42,309 nt of DNA, taken from the NCBI GenBank assembly GCA_947625675.1, contig CANQPH010000025.1, positions 1 to 42,309 on the forward strand, given 5' to 3'. Within the stretch, counting starts at the first letter, position 1. Each line of letters begins with the position of its first letter. Positions 26,561 to 36,100 of the stretch are shown in pieces. The translations under genes were made by a program, and so were the position numbers. Source of the stretch: an uncultured Acetatifactor sp. (GTDB taxonomy: Bacteria > Bacillota > Clostridia > Lachnospirales > Lachnospiraceae). The notes below the pieces were generated by a model. It saw nothing but the letters and a program-made list of their open reading frames with translations, made no database searches and was not told the origin of the DNA.

Positions 26561-29500
26561 TTAGTGTTTGCGCCAGTTATTGTCATCTAACGAACAGGAT
26601 GCGCCTTTTTCAAAACAATGCTTATAGGAATATTCGTCCGTTTTCACTGGATCAATTATAGCTTCATCCATTCCACCCACAGTTGTTCCTCCCGGGCACC
26701 ATTCCTTTTGCCATGCATTGTCTTCATTACCAGTGGGCATCCGCAGGTTTTGAGGATTATCCATCCGGACGATGTACGGATTATCACCAAGAAGACCTTT
26801 TGGCATACCGAGTGCTTCTTCAAGCTTTCTGGGATCACCATTTGCTTCTTCTAAAGCTCTTTTAGCTTCATCTCCGGTTGTCACAAAGAGATCCTTTTCA
26901 CCTACAGTGCCTTGGGGCTCACTAGAAATAAACTTATAGCATCCTTCGTTTTCAAACTTCCGTAAATGATTGTTGATTGTATCTTGGCTTAAATACTCCT
27001 CTGGATTTGGCTTCTCTCCGGTTCTAATTTCTCTGATTTTCTGAACCGTATCCTTATCGAGACCAGCTGCCGCACATTTCTGCTCAGCCCGTTCACTCAA
27101 CGGTTCGTAGTTAACTTTACTTTTAAAATCCTCCGGTAAATCGCTGGAAGCTATTTTCTCATTTGAGCTTTCAGGCGGGCCAGTCTCAGAAGGAGGAGCA
27201 TCATCGTCGTTTCCACGCTTTTCTTCTGGTTCTATCGGCTTTGAATCGCTCTCAGTACTATCTCTGCTGTCAGAAATAGTCTCTTTTATTTCCCGAGCAT
27301 AATCGCGAGCATCGGCCTCGACTGGTTGATTTTGATACTCATAGAAATCGTCTTCCGGTCGAACATAATCATCAAAGTTTTCTTTGAATCGATAATCCTG
27401 CTCCGTTTGCGGATTGGCCGCCCGTTCATGCTGCCAGCAGTGGCGGGATTCATGGGCAATGGTATCGGCCGTCTCAGCAGCGTTACCCATATTGAACCGG
27501 TTTATGTATATGGTATTGGTGCTGGCCGCATATCCGCCATAATCGCCTTGATCCTCTTTGTTGTAGTATGCAACATTGGGTTTGTTCTCAAGCTGTAGGT
27601 CTTCAGCGATACGATCGCGCAGCTTTTCTGCAGCCTGCTCTTTTTCCACCTGGGAAAGCTTGTCCCAATTGCTTTGCTCGAACGGCTCCAGGCTTTCACG
27701 AATCGCTTCGCTTACTTCAGCTTTTTTCTCGGAATCTTCCGGTTGAGGTTGCTCGGGCGATTGTGTATCAGGCCGACTTTCGCTGTCAGGTTTTACATCC
27801 TTGTTGCCTTCATTAACTGCATTGCCGTTTTCCGGCATGTTGGTCACTTCAACAGGGATCTGATAGCCGTATTCCTGTGCGGCCGCGATCCGATGACGCC
27901 CATTGTCATTGTAGGAGTAGCTTCCATCCGGCTTCTGTTCGACCTTGATCATGTTGTCAGGATTGTAGTAGGCATTTACGGTGTCCCGCAACGCATCGTC
28001 CTGCTTGATCTCGTCAAGGGTTTTCCCGCTGTCCAGAGCCCGCTGCACCTCTGGGAGCTTCTCGGCAATACGCATGTAATCTTCTTTCGTGCTGCCGCGG
28101 TGGTCCCAGAACTGATCGCTGTCCATTCCCCGGGCATAGGTCATGTCAATGTCAGACGCATTTACGATGACACAGTTGTCAGGAAGTTCCGACACAGATA
28201 CGTCTTTGCCGCTCTCCGGGGTGAGTTCCGCTGTATCCGGCGTTTCAGGCGAGGCCTCTCTTCCCGTGGTACGCTGCAGGTCCGCGTTGAGTTTCTGCCA
28301 TTCAGGATCCTGCGAATACTCTGCATAATCATCAAGACCATAGTTATGCGCATTCATGTACTCCGACATGTTGTTGAGGGCAGAGCGATATTCATCGTCA
28401 TTATCCGGATTTTCCGGGCTTTCAGCAGTCTTGAAAGCCTCGTCAGCCTCAGCGTCCTTTTCCAAAGAGGCTTTATCGGCAGAGGATTCCCGGGTCACCG
28501 ACTCCGTGTTTTCTGTTGTGGTTTTCTCCTCTTCATATTTTTCGGCCTCACCCTCGTCACGATATTCCTCCTGATCGTCCTGCTGATCGTATACGTCGTC
28601 CTCGGGATTGGACTCGTCTATATCCTGCTGTGTCCCTTCGGCATCGGCAGTTTCTTCCGCCGGCTGCTCCGAAAGCACAGTATCGCCATCGTCGTCATGC
28701 TCAACATCTTCCGCTTCGGTCTCCGGCTGTTCCTCGGTCACCTTGTGGTCCTCGTCCTCGACCGGATCGGTTTCCTCTTGGATGTTTTTGTCCGCCTCCC
28801 CCTTTGCTTCTTCTACATCATCCTTATCTTTCTCATCGTTTTCCTTGCCTTCATCTCGCTCGGTTTCGTCATCAGGATTGGTTTCATCCTCGGGATACTG
28901 TTCACGCTCACCGGAATCATCATCGTCGGGATTATCATCTGCATCGGGGTTTTCATCGGTGGCATTGACGTCCTTCGCCTCGCCGTCCGACTCTTCAGTG
29001 GGGCTATCATCACCGTTATCGGAATCATCATTAGCATCGCGGCCATCAGAATCCGCCTCGGGCTCCTCCTCTGCGGTCTCGTCGGAATCATCGGCATCCT
29101 GCGCATCGTCGGTAGCGTCGACATCCTCTGCCTCGCCGTCCAGGTCTTCAGCAATGGTGTCATCACCGGCATCAGCGGCGTCATCTACATCACCGTCGTT
29201 GGGTTCAGACTCAGGCGCATCTGTGTCGGTATAGTCCTCCAATTCGCCTGTGTCTTCATCAGGCTGTTCATCTAAATCTTCCGCGAAATCGTCTTCCTCC
29301 ACATCATTGTCGTCTTCCGGGAGGTCATCCGGCGCGGAGGTTTCGCTTTCATCTGTGGCATCCTGCGCATCGTCGGTAGCATCGACATCCTCTGCCTCGC
29401 CGTCCAGGTCTTCGGCAATGGTGTCATCACCGGCATCAGCTGCGTCATCTATATCAACGTCATTGGGTTCGGACTCAGGCGTATCTGTATCGGTATAGTC

Positions 29501-30328
29501 CTCCAATTCGCCTGTGTCTTCATCGGGCTGTTCATCTAAATCTTCCGCGGAGTCGTCTTCCTCCACATCATTGTCGTCTTCCGGAAGGTCATCCGGCACG
29601 GGGGCTTCACTTTCGTCTGTGGCATCCTGCGCATCGTTGGTAGCGTCGACGTCCTCCGTCTCGCCGTCCAGGTCTTCGGCATCACCGGCATCAGCGGCGT
29701 CATCTACATCGCTGTCATTGGGTTCGGACTCAGGCGTATCTGTGTCGGTATAGTCTCCCAATTCGCCTGTGTCTTCATCGGGCTGTTCATCTAAATCTTC
29801 TGCGGAATCGTCTTCCTCCACATCATTGTCGCCTTCCGGGAGGTCATCCGGTGCGGAGGTTTCGCTTTCATCTACGGCCTCCTGCGTATCATCAACTTCT
29901 TCGCCGGACGTATCCATGTCAGAGGGTTCTTCTGTGTTGTCTTCAAAATCGTCCGCCGAATCGGAATCATCAAAATCAGAATCGTCAAACCCAACGCTGT
30001 TCTCATCGGAGGGCGGCAGATCATCCTCATCCTCCGGTTCGGCAGTCTCTGGGTTGGCATCTATCGCGTCAACGTCCTCTTCGTCATCGAACCCTACCTC
30101 CTGGCTGTCATTCCCTTCCCCGTCTGTTTCCATCTCTTCGTAACCATCGTCATTATCAATAGTGGCTTCGGTATTGTCAGAATCGTCAAAGCCGCCCGAT
30201 TCATTTGCTTCTTCAATAGCTGCTTCCTGCGTCGCTTCAGAAGATTCGCCGCCGGTTTCCGCAGATGGCGCTTCGTTCACTTCTGTGCTTTCACCGACTT
30301 CGGAACTGCCTCCTCCGAGCTCTGACAT
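26561..30328 (-). CDS. Giant acidic repeat protein with ParB-like, HExxH and toxin-like C-terminal domains
   Basis: 1255 residues. Residues 1-650 are extremely acidic (Asp/Glu/Ser/Thr), low-complexity and probably disordered, with three 85-88-residue repeats at 152-412. After a Tyr-rich EYMNAHNYGLDDYAEYSQDPEW-type segment comes a ParB-like fold (GRHRIAAAQ at 810-818). Next is a metalloprotease-like motif HESRH (959-963) with a likely third ligand in VEADAR (E1004). The last 200 residues are a globular domain with the pattern GNE...W.PGG.T.GG..EA.ID, which I associate with polymorphic-toxin C-termini without knowing its activity. No signal peptide. It sits between a transglutaminase-like gene and the chaperone genes, which suits a client needing folding or processing (inference). 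Start at 30328 follows AAGGGGG. Confidence 0.75.
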   Translation of the reverse strand: MSELGGGSSEVGESTEVNEAPSAETGGESSEATQEAAIEEANESGGFDDSDNTEATIDNDDGYEEMETDGEGNDSQEVGFDDEEDVDAIDANPETAEPEDEDDLPPSDENSVGFDDSDFDDSDSADDFEDNTEEPSDMDTSGEEVDDTQEAVDESETSAPDDLPEGDNDVEEDDSAEDLDEQPDEDTGELGDYTDTDTPESEPNDSDVDDAADAGDAEDLDGETEDVDATNDAQDATDESEAPVPDDLPEDDNDVEEDDSAEDLDEQPDEDTGELEDYTDTDTPESEPNDVDIDDAADAGDDTIAEDLDGEAEDVDATDDAQDATDESETSAPDDLPEDDNDVEEDDFAEDLDEQPDEDTGELEDYTDTDAPESEPNDGDVDDAADAGDDTIAEDLDGEAEDVDATDDAQDADDSDETAEEEPEADSDGRDANDDSDNGDDSPTEESDGEAKDVNATDENPDADDNPDDDDSGEREQYPEDETNPDDETERDEGKENDEKDKDDVEEAKGEADKNIQEETDPVEDEDHKVTEEQPETEAEDVEHDDDGDTVLSEQPAEETADAEGTQQDIDESNPEDDVYDQQDDQEEYRDEGEAEKYEEEKTTTENTESVTRESSADKASLEKDAEADEAFKTAESPENPDNDDEYRSALNNMSEYMNAHNYGLDDYAEYSQDPEWQKLNADLQRTTGREASPETPDTAELTPESGKDVSVSELPDNCVIVNASDIDMTYARGMDSDQFWDHRGSTKEDYMRIAEKLPEVQRALDSGKTLDEIKQDDALRDTVNAYYNPDNMIKVEQKPDGSYSYNDNGRHRIAAAQEYGYQIPVEVTNMPENGNAVNEGNKDVKPDSESRPDTQSPEQPQPEDSEKKAEVSEAIRESLEPFEQSNWDKLSQVEKEQAAEKLRDRIAEDLQLENKPNVAYYNKEDQGDYGGYAASTNTIYINRFNMGNAAETADTIAHESRHCWQHERAANPQTEQDYRFKENFDDYVRPEDDFYEYQNQPVEADARDYAREIKETISDSRDSTESDSKPIEPEEKRGNDDDAPPSETGPPESSNEKIASSDLPEDFKSKVNYEPLSERAEQKCAAAGLDKDTVQKIREIRTGEKPNPEEYLSQDTINNHLRKFENEGCYKFISSEPQGTVGEKDLFVTTGDEAKRALEEANGDPRKLEEALGMPKGLLGDNPYIVRMDNPQNLRMPTGNEDNAWQKEWCPGGTTVGGMDEAIIDPVKTDEYSYKHCFEKGASCSLDDNNWRKH
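29093..29875 (-). repeat. Three in-frame tandem repeats (255/264/264 bp)
   Basis: Units at 29621-29875, 29357-29620 and 29093-29356 encode residues 152-236, 237-324 and 325-412 of the acidic protein. Unit 1 lacks three codons. The units are near-identical at both DNA and protein level, so the array was amplified recently and could change copy number by recombination. A degenerate fourth copy follows towards 28970. Confidence 0.9.
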
Positions 30329-30331
30329 CCC

Positions 30332-30526
30332 CTATACCCCCTTACTTTTTTCTATCGATAGCTTCTGCTTGTTGCGAAGTTCCTTCAGCCATTGTCCGTC
30401 GTCTGCCGGACCATCGTCAAAGCCCACGCCCCCGCAGATCAGATCAACTTCGATTTGGGTGTCGATCGTTGTTTCGCCGCCGGTTTGTTCAAGCGGTTCC
30501 ACCGGGAATTGTTCAAGTCGTTTCAT
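30332..30526 (-). CDS. Small acidic protein of unknown function
   Basis: 64 residues, ending 3 nt before the acidic repeat gene and starting 25 nt after the transglutaminase-like gene. Upstream is only a modest ribosome site (GAGATGG). The sequence is acidic with a GGVGFDDGPADDGQW centre; the GFDD element also occurs three times at the N-terminus of the neighbouring acidic protein. It is too small to classify. It could be a tag-like or immunity-like companion, or a translational leader for the large gene. Confidence 0.5.
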   Translation of the reverse strand: MKRLEQFPVEPLEQTGGETTIDTQIEVDLICGGVGFDDGPADDGQWLKELRNKQKLSIEKSKGV

Positions 30527-30551
30527 AGGCCATCTCTCTTGCTTAACAGTT

Positions 30552-31565
30552 TTAACGGTATTCGTAATCCGGTTTTACATAGAAGGTAAGCTGCTCCTGG
30601 ATGCCGCCATATTGATATGTGGGAACAGATATATGCCTGCAGCGCCCCTCCGCCCGCTGGATGCTGTCCTGCAGGCAGCCATTTATTTCGCGTTCCAAAG
30701 AGCTTCCCCGTATGACACGAAACATAATGAATTCCTCTTCCATCTCAAAGCTGTTATACAGGAGGCTTTCCAACTGCGCTTTGCTGTCAAGCAGGGCATT
30801 ATTGACTCTGAAATAGTTGTAAGGAGAAGAAGGACATTCGGGGTAGTTCTTTCTGTTCCATGTATGGTCTTTGGAGATTTCTTCATCGCTTAAATTCAAA
30901 TAGCCATAGTTGGGGACCTCAGACGAATCCGCATATTGGTTGTCCCAAGTAACATCGACATGATGGTAATATCCATTGATTCTCACAATGTTCCACGCAT
31001 GGGGTCCCTTTTCAAGAGCGCTGCTGCCCGTACCGCTCACAACCCAACACTCAAGTCCGATTTTGTCGCAAAGAAATTTCAGCGCTTTCGCGAACCCTTC
31101 ACAGACGCATTTGTGCTTCAACAGCGCACCGATGATATTGTGTGCTTCGGTAATGCCACGTTCATTGGGCCGGCGGCTGTTTGCCGCTACGGTATCATAT
31201 TCCAAATTGTTCTTTAAATAGTCATGGAAGGAACGGACCTTGTCGTAATCTGACTGGTGATCGTTGATCAATTCCGCAATCAGCGCTTGCGTCGTCTCTT
31301 CCAACTGCGCGCGTATTTTGGCTGCTTCAGAAGGCGTGTAGAGGTACACAGGCAACACTTCCCGCCTCATTAAGCTCGAGGCGATGCGATACTCCTGGCC
31401 CACATAAAATAGCTCCGGATGGTCGTCGAGTACCTGTGACATAAGCTCATTGACCTGAACGGAGCCCGAGACCGGGAAGCTTTTGCTCCGCCTTTGAATG
31501 CATTGGAGGGCCGCATCATAATTGCGCTTGTCTGCGCCCAGTTTGTTGTAATATACGCTTGGCAT
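30552..31565 (-). CDS. Cytoplasmic transglutaminase/protease-like protein
   Basis: 337 residues. I chose the ATG at 31565, preceded by GGGGGTGA at 5 nt; a longer frame begins at a TTG inside the upstream gene. The transglutaminase-core triad is visible: Cys155 in CVCEGFAKAL, His189 in GPHAWN and Asp204 in HVDVTWD. No signal peptide or membrane helix, unlike most bacterial members. By family it could crosslink or cleave peptide bonds at Gln/Asn or Cys sites. It lies 23 nt after the Ig-like gene and just before the acidic repeat protein, whose long disordered region would be a natural substrate (inference). Confidence 0.85.
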   Translation of the reverse strand: MPSVYYNKLGADKRNYDAALQCIQRRSKSFPVSGSVQVNELMSQVLDDHPELFYVGQEYRIASSLMRREVLPVYLYTPSEAAKIRAQLEETTQALIAELINDHQSDYDKVRSFHDYLKNNLEYDTVAANSRRPNERGITEAHNIIGALLKHKCVCEGFAKALKFLCDKIGLECWVVSGTGSSALEKGPHAWNIVRINGYYHHVDVTWDNQYADSSEVPNYGYLNLSDEEISKDHTWNRKNYPECPSSPYNYFRVNNALLDSKAQLESLLYNSFEMEEEFIMFRVIRGSSLEREINGCLQDSIQRAEGRCRHISVPTYQYGGIQEQLTFYVKPDYEYR

Positions 31566-31588
31566 GCAACTCACCCCCAAGTCGTTCA

Positions 31589-33160
31589 TCACCAAAATTT
31601 TTTGCTCTTCCGCACGGTCACGCGCAATTCTCGACTGATGCTGCCGCTTTGGTTCTTAACATATATCCTGCACTCGCCGACGCTCTTGCCCAGAATGTAT
31701 CCGCCGCGATACTCCGCGACATTCCTGTCTGAGCTCAGCACCCGCAATGTGTCCGCCCCATAAGCATTCTCCGGCACGACCTTGTAGCGCCACTCTTTTT
31801 GTTCCCCTGCCCCGACCTCAATAAAACTGCACGGGCAGAGGATCTCTTCAATTTCCGGCTGGACCTCAAGTGAGATTTGCGCGGATACTTCCTGTGTATG
31901 AGCAGTGACAGTGCAGCGGCCGCACGAATTGGCGGCGATCATCCCGGTGGAAGAATCCACTTCCGCAACCGAAGGATCGCTGCTCTCCCATCGGAGCTCC
32001 TCCCGGTTTTCAGCATCAGGTGGGGTGATTGTTACCTCCAGTCGATTGCTGCCGCCCACCGGCAGACACAGCGATGAAGGGAACAGGGTAATGCCAGTGA
32101 TCAAGCTGCGCTGACAGACCTCGACCAGACCGACCGCCACGGGGTACGGGTCATCCCCCAAAAACACGGAGATCTCCGCAGTACCGAGGGACATCGGATG
32201 CAAAGCGCCGTCTGTCGCATCCAGAACAGAAGGCTGATCCGAAATAATGCTCAACGCCGCCTCACTGTCGGAAGGAAAAAGCCGGGGCTGTAATCTCACG
32301 GTCCGCCCCATATCGCAAACGGGCGGAATGCTGACCTGGCAGACCGGCGACGCCTGGCAGACCAGTGCCAGTTCTTCTTTTTCAGCCTCGGTCAGCAGCG
32401 CCATTGCCTCAGAGGAGAAATTGTAGCTCAACCGCGATACCAGCGGGCAAAGCGCTTCTTCCGCGAGAATGTCAAGGAGCATCTCGCCTATATCGTCAGG
32501 ATCAACGCTGAAAAATACTTTTCTGCCCTGCCGTTTGATATATCGCGTTTCCGTTCCCATCACAAGCGCGTAAATCACAGCGTCTGTCTCTGTGCGGATA
32601 GCGTCGTCTTCATGGCCGCACAGCGCTATAACGAACGGAACATCATAGGGCAGTTCATCATGGACACGGCAGGTTTTAAATTCGATGGCAGTCAGGGGGC
32701 AATCGGACCACAGGATACCGTTTTCGGAAATGTCCTCAAAGATGCCTTGTTCCTCCAATATCTCATAAACCGCATCCGTCATGGTTTTGTCGCCGCTTGC
32801 GTTTACCACCGGAATGACAATACTGTCTGACTCTTCTTCGCAGCCAAGAAGCGCCAGTTTTTCGAGCCGTTCATAAACACTTGCGTTTAACGGCAGCTGC
32901 CGGCTAGAAAAAGCCAGACAATGGGAATTTCGCTGCGCCAGTTCCCCCAACCACCCGCATACAAAATCATTGGAAACGCAAATCATTTCATAATCCGAGT
33001 TGACTTCCCGATATAGCTCCGCAAACAGGCTGTCAGCCCACTTTTTAAGTCTTTGATGCTGGTAGCTCATCAAAGCGCTATAGGGAGAGAGCTTTTTACC
33101 ATTCACAGAAATCTTTAATTCAGGCAAAAACGGGTTATAAAAGACTACAATCTGATTCAT
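31589..33160 (-). CDS. Protein with C-terminal bacterial Ig-like (BIG2) domains
   Basis: 523 residues. The last 180 residues contain one clear BIG2 domain (ITGITLFPSSLCLPVGG ... LRWESSDPSVAEVDSSTGMI) and a second, more divergent Ig-like unit ending in SKKFW. The N-terminal 280 residues are an alpha/beta region (MNQIVVFYNPF...; VPFVIALCGHEDDAI) that I do not recognise. There is no signal peptide although BIG2 domains are usually extracellular, so here they probably act as an intracellular scaffold. The start overlaps the HerA-like stop by ATGA (33157-33160), so the two are coupled. Confidence 0.75.
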   Translation of the reverse strand: MNQIVVFYNPFLPELKISVNGKKLSPYSALMSYQHQRLKKWADSLFAELYREVNSDYEMICVSNDFVCGWLGELAQRNSHCLAFSSRQLPLNASVYERLEKLALLGCEEESDSIVIPVVNASGDKTMTDAVYEILEEQGIFEDISENGILWSDCPLTAIEFKTCRVHDELPYDVPFVIALCGHEDDAIRTETDAVIYALVMGTETRYIKRQGRKVFFSVDPDDIGEMLLDILAEEALCPLVSRLSYNFSSEAMALLTEAEKEELALVCQASPVCQVSIPPVCDMGRTVRLQPRLFPSDSEAALSIISDQPSVLDATDGALHPMSLGTAEISVFLGDDPYPVAVGLVEVCQRSLITGITLFPSSLCLPVGGSNRLEVTITPPDAENREELRWESSDPSVAEVDSSTGMIAANSCGRCTVTAHTQEVSAQISLEVQPEIEEILCPCSFIEVGAGEQKEWRYKVVPENAYGADTLRVLSSDRNVAEYRGGYILGKSVGECRIYVKNQSGSISRELRVTVRKSKKFW

Positions 33161-36100
33161 GCGTTTCCCTTCGCTTTCCCATAGAGTCCTTCGTAAATCA
33201 ACTGATATTTGTTGTAATGGAGCTTCTCAACACGTTTATTAAGAAGTAGATATCTCAACACACGGCTTTTAATGTTGGTATCCGTCAGCAGAACATAGCT
33301 ATCCAGATGGTCATATACTTTGGTGTACCAATCTTTGATTGCGCGCATATCTTTCTTGCTTATACAGTCGCGTGTTATTTTGGGTCCCTTCTTGTAGTCC
33401 CCGGTGAAATGGAGGGGAAGGGCTTCAAAAAGTCCGTTGCAGCTTATAAATTCTGACAGCTTGGCGGCAAATCTGCCGTTTAAGGGGGCTTCGCGCTCAA
33501 AGCAGGAGCACCAATCGACCATGATTTGAACAAGCTCCTGCTTTTTGGAAGAATTTATATCGGCATTATTGATGATCTCGAGCAAATCATCCAGCTGGAA
33601 GCCTTCGTCGGCTGCCAGCCCTGTCTCGTACTGGAACACAAGCTCAACAGCAAGCTGCCCTTTGATAACGGACATTGCATACTCATCCGTTATAAGGTCG
33701 CTTTGATGGTACTGTTCTTCGCTCTTATCAATTTGAGTCAGAACCGCTTCAACCCAGTTGTTTTGGTAGACCACCGCAACGCCCATCGGGAAGCGGGATA
33801 TCTCTCTAATCTGGCTGTCGTTCAGCCCCATTGAAAGACCCGCAATTTTACAGTCTTCATAGTCGGGCAGGCGCATGATGATCTTGGTGTTTGTATTCTT
33901 TACCGCGGACACATCAACTGCCGTTGGAGACTGGTCAACAATAATAAAGCCTTCGCCGTATGTACGCATTTCCGCGATTGCAGAACTGATCATTTCGACA
34001 GACTTAGCCTGAACGCTGGCGCCCTCACTGCCGCCGGACGGGCTGCGCTTCAAAATGTTGTGCGCCTCTTCCATAACCGTCACATGGCGAAGCGGTTGAT
34101 TCTCTTCACTGGTACACATCCGGTACTCGTTCAGCTTGAGAATCAGCACGCCCATTAACAGGCTCTTGGTCTCCAGGGAAGACACACGGCTCAAATCAAC
34201 AATTGCGTTCTGGTCAAACAGATACTCTTCATCAATGTCATTCACGCTACACAAAACCTGCCCGGAGATACCGTTGGTGAGCGATTTCACCCGGGTCACC
34301 AGCGCACCGGTATAATCTCCCTTTGAGTCGGATGAATAAGAGGAAGAGTTTATGATTTCCGGTAGCGCTTCCAGAACATCATTAAAGGTCGGGAACTTAC
34401 TGTGCCCATTTGGAATATAGATTGAGTTTTCCAAATCCCAACCGCATTTCACATAAGCCCGCTCAAAGGATTCCTTTAAAATTGCGGGCATAGCGGCATA
34501 AAGCGGCCAGCAAGCATTAAATATTTCAATCAGGCGATCCAAATGCTCCAAGACATGGATCCCTTGATTAAAGCGGAAGGGATTAACGTGAAGCATCGAA
34601 TAGAAACGAGGGTTGGTGCAGTACACATGGATTCCGGGCAGCTTGCCGTAATAGCGCTTATATTCACCCTTTGCAGGTTCCACAACCAGGAACGGGATGT
34701 TGTGTTTGATCATCTCGTCCAAGATCCGGTATGTCGTATTGGATTTACCGGAGCCGGTTGAGCCCGTAATAAAGCAGTGCGAGCGAAAGCTCTCAAGGTC
34801 CAATTGAACGCGGGCAACTTCCTTTTCGCCCATATGATAGACATGCCCAAGCTCGACTTTTCTTCCGCGGGATGTGCCGCTGGAGAAACGTACATTTCGC
34901 CCAAATTCCGCCATGTTAAGAACGGTCACTCCCGGAACGGAATGGCGGGGCAGGCCCATGATGTACGGCATTTCATTCCCGCTGATGAGACTGCAGGGAT
35001 TGACTGTTTGATTTTCGATCTCAAACAGCTGATTATCCCCAGGTACAAGGAACCTTGGGTGGACGCAATAGCGAAGGTACTCCAAGAGGGCAGACGTATT
35101 TTCCGTGTTGTCCTGCTTCCAAACATTTACATAGGAATTTTCAACACCAGAATCAAAACCAGCCATCAAAGCCTTGTAAGTACTTGCCGCAACTACAGAA
35201 GTCTGAACGTTCTCTGACACAAAGTAACAGGCAACATCCCAAAGGCCAAAGGCTTCACAATTCTTAATGCGGGCAAGGTGCTGATCGATTTTTTCAAGGA
35301 TATATTTCACCGATTTGTTTTCACTTGTGACAGTGATCGTTCGGCTGTCTCCAGTGGTATCGGTGTCGGACTCTGTAGTTGATTTTCCTGTTGTTTCAGA
35401 GGTGCCGCGTGTCACCGCGCTGGCCCACGAACTGCCAGAACTGTATCCGGTAGATGTACCGCTGTTGAATCCAATACCCAAAAAGCCATAAGAATGTCCG
35501 CGGTTGCGTGAACTCGAACGGCTTTTGAATTGGCTGGTCGTGTCTGTCAGACTGTCATTGAGCGTTTTTGAGAAGTTTTCGCTCATGCCCTTGGACACTG
35601 CCTTGCTATAGTTTTCTCCGTATGAAAGTTGCGTAGACACAAAGGGGGAAAGCCCAGAATAGATCTTCTGTAAGCCTCGTTTGCGCTGTTCCAGAATTTC
35701 TTTGTCCAAAGGTTCCGCAATGAATACCGCCGTATATTCTGAACCCTTCATTGTGTCAATAAACTTTTCGATGCCTTGAACAAAACGTTCCTTATCTTCA
35801 TCTCGGGTAGAAGGGATGATTGATACAGAAGCCACATTTTGGCGATTTCCGAATCTTCCGCTTTGGTTGATGACCCCCAAAACTTTTTGTAACTTTTCCT
35901 GTGACACAGAACATATTTGACTACCGGCAAAGTTTCCCTTAAAACTCTTTTCGAGTATTGCTTCCGCTGTGGAGGCATTATCGACAGAACGGATTCCCAA
36001 GTAAAAACCCAACTCATTGCGCATGCTTTGAATAATGAGCAGCCCTGCCGCTTGGATATTGTAAAACGCGCTGTAAACACTGATTAGCTTGTCATTAGCG

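Noticed and set aside
27674..29275. 533-codon plus-strand frame rich in Ile/Val/Phe, membrane-protein-like
   Set aside because: It is the antisense of the acidic repeat gene; Asp/Glu codons read backwards give Ile/Val/Phe/Leu codons. No ribosome site and the sense frame has clear domains.
29093..29875. Regular repeats considered as CRISPR
   Set aside because: Units are 255-264 bp, coding and nearly identical throughout, with no short repeat/unique spacer pattern.
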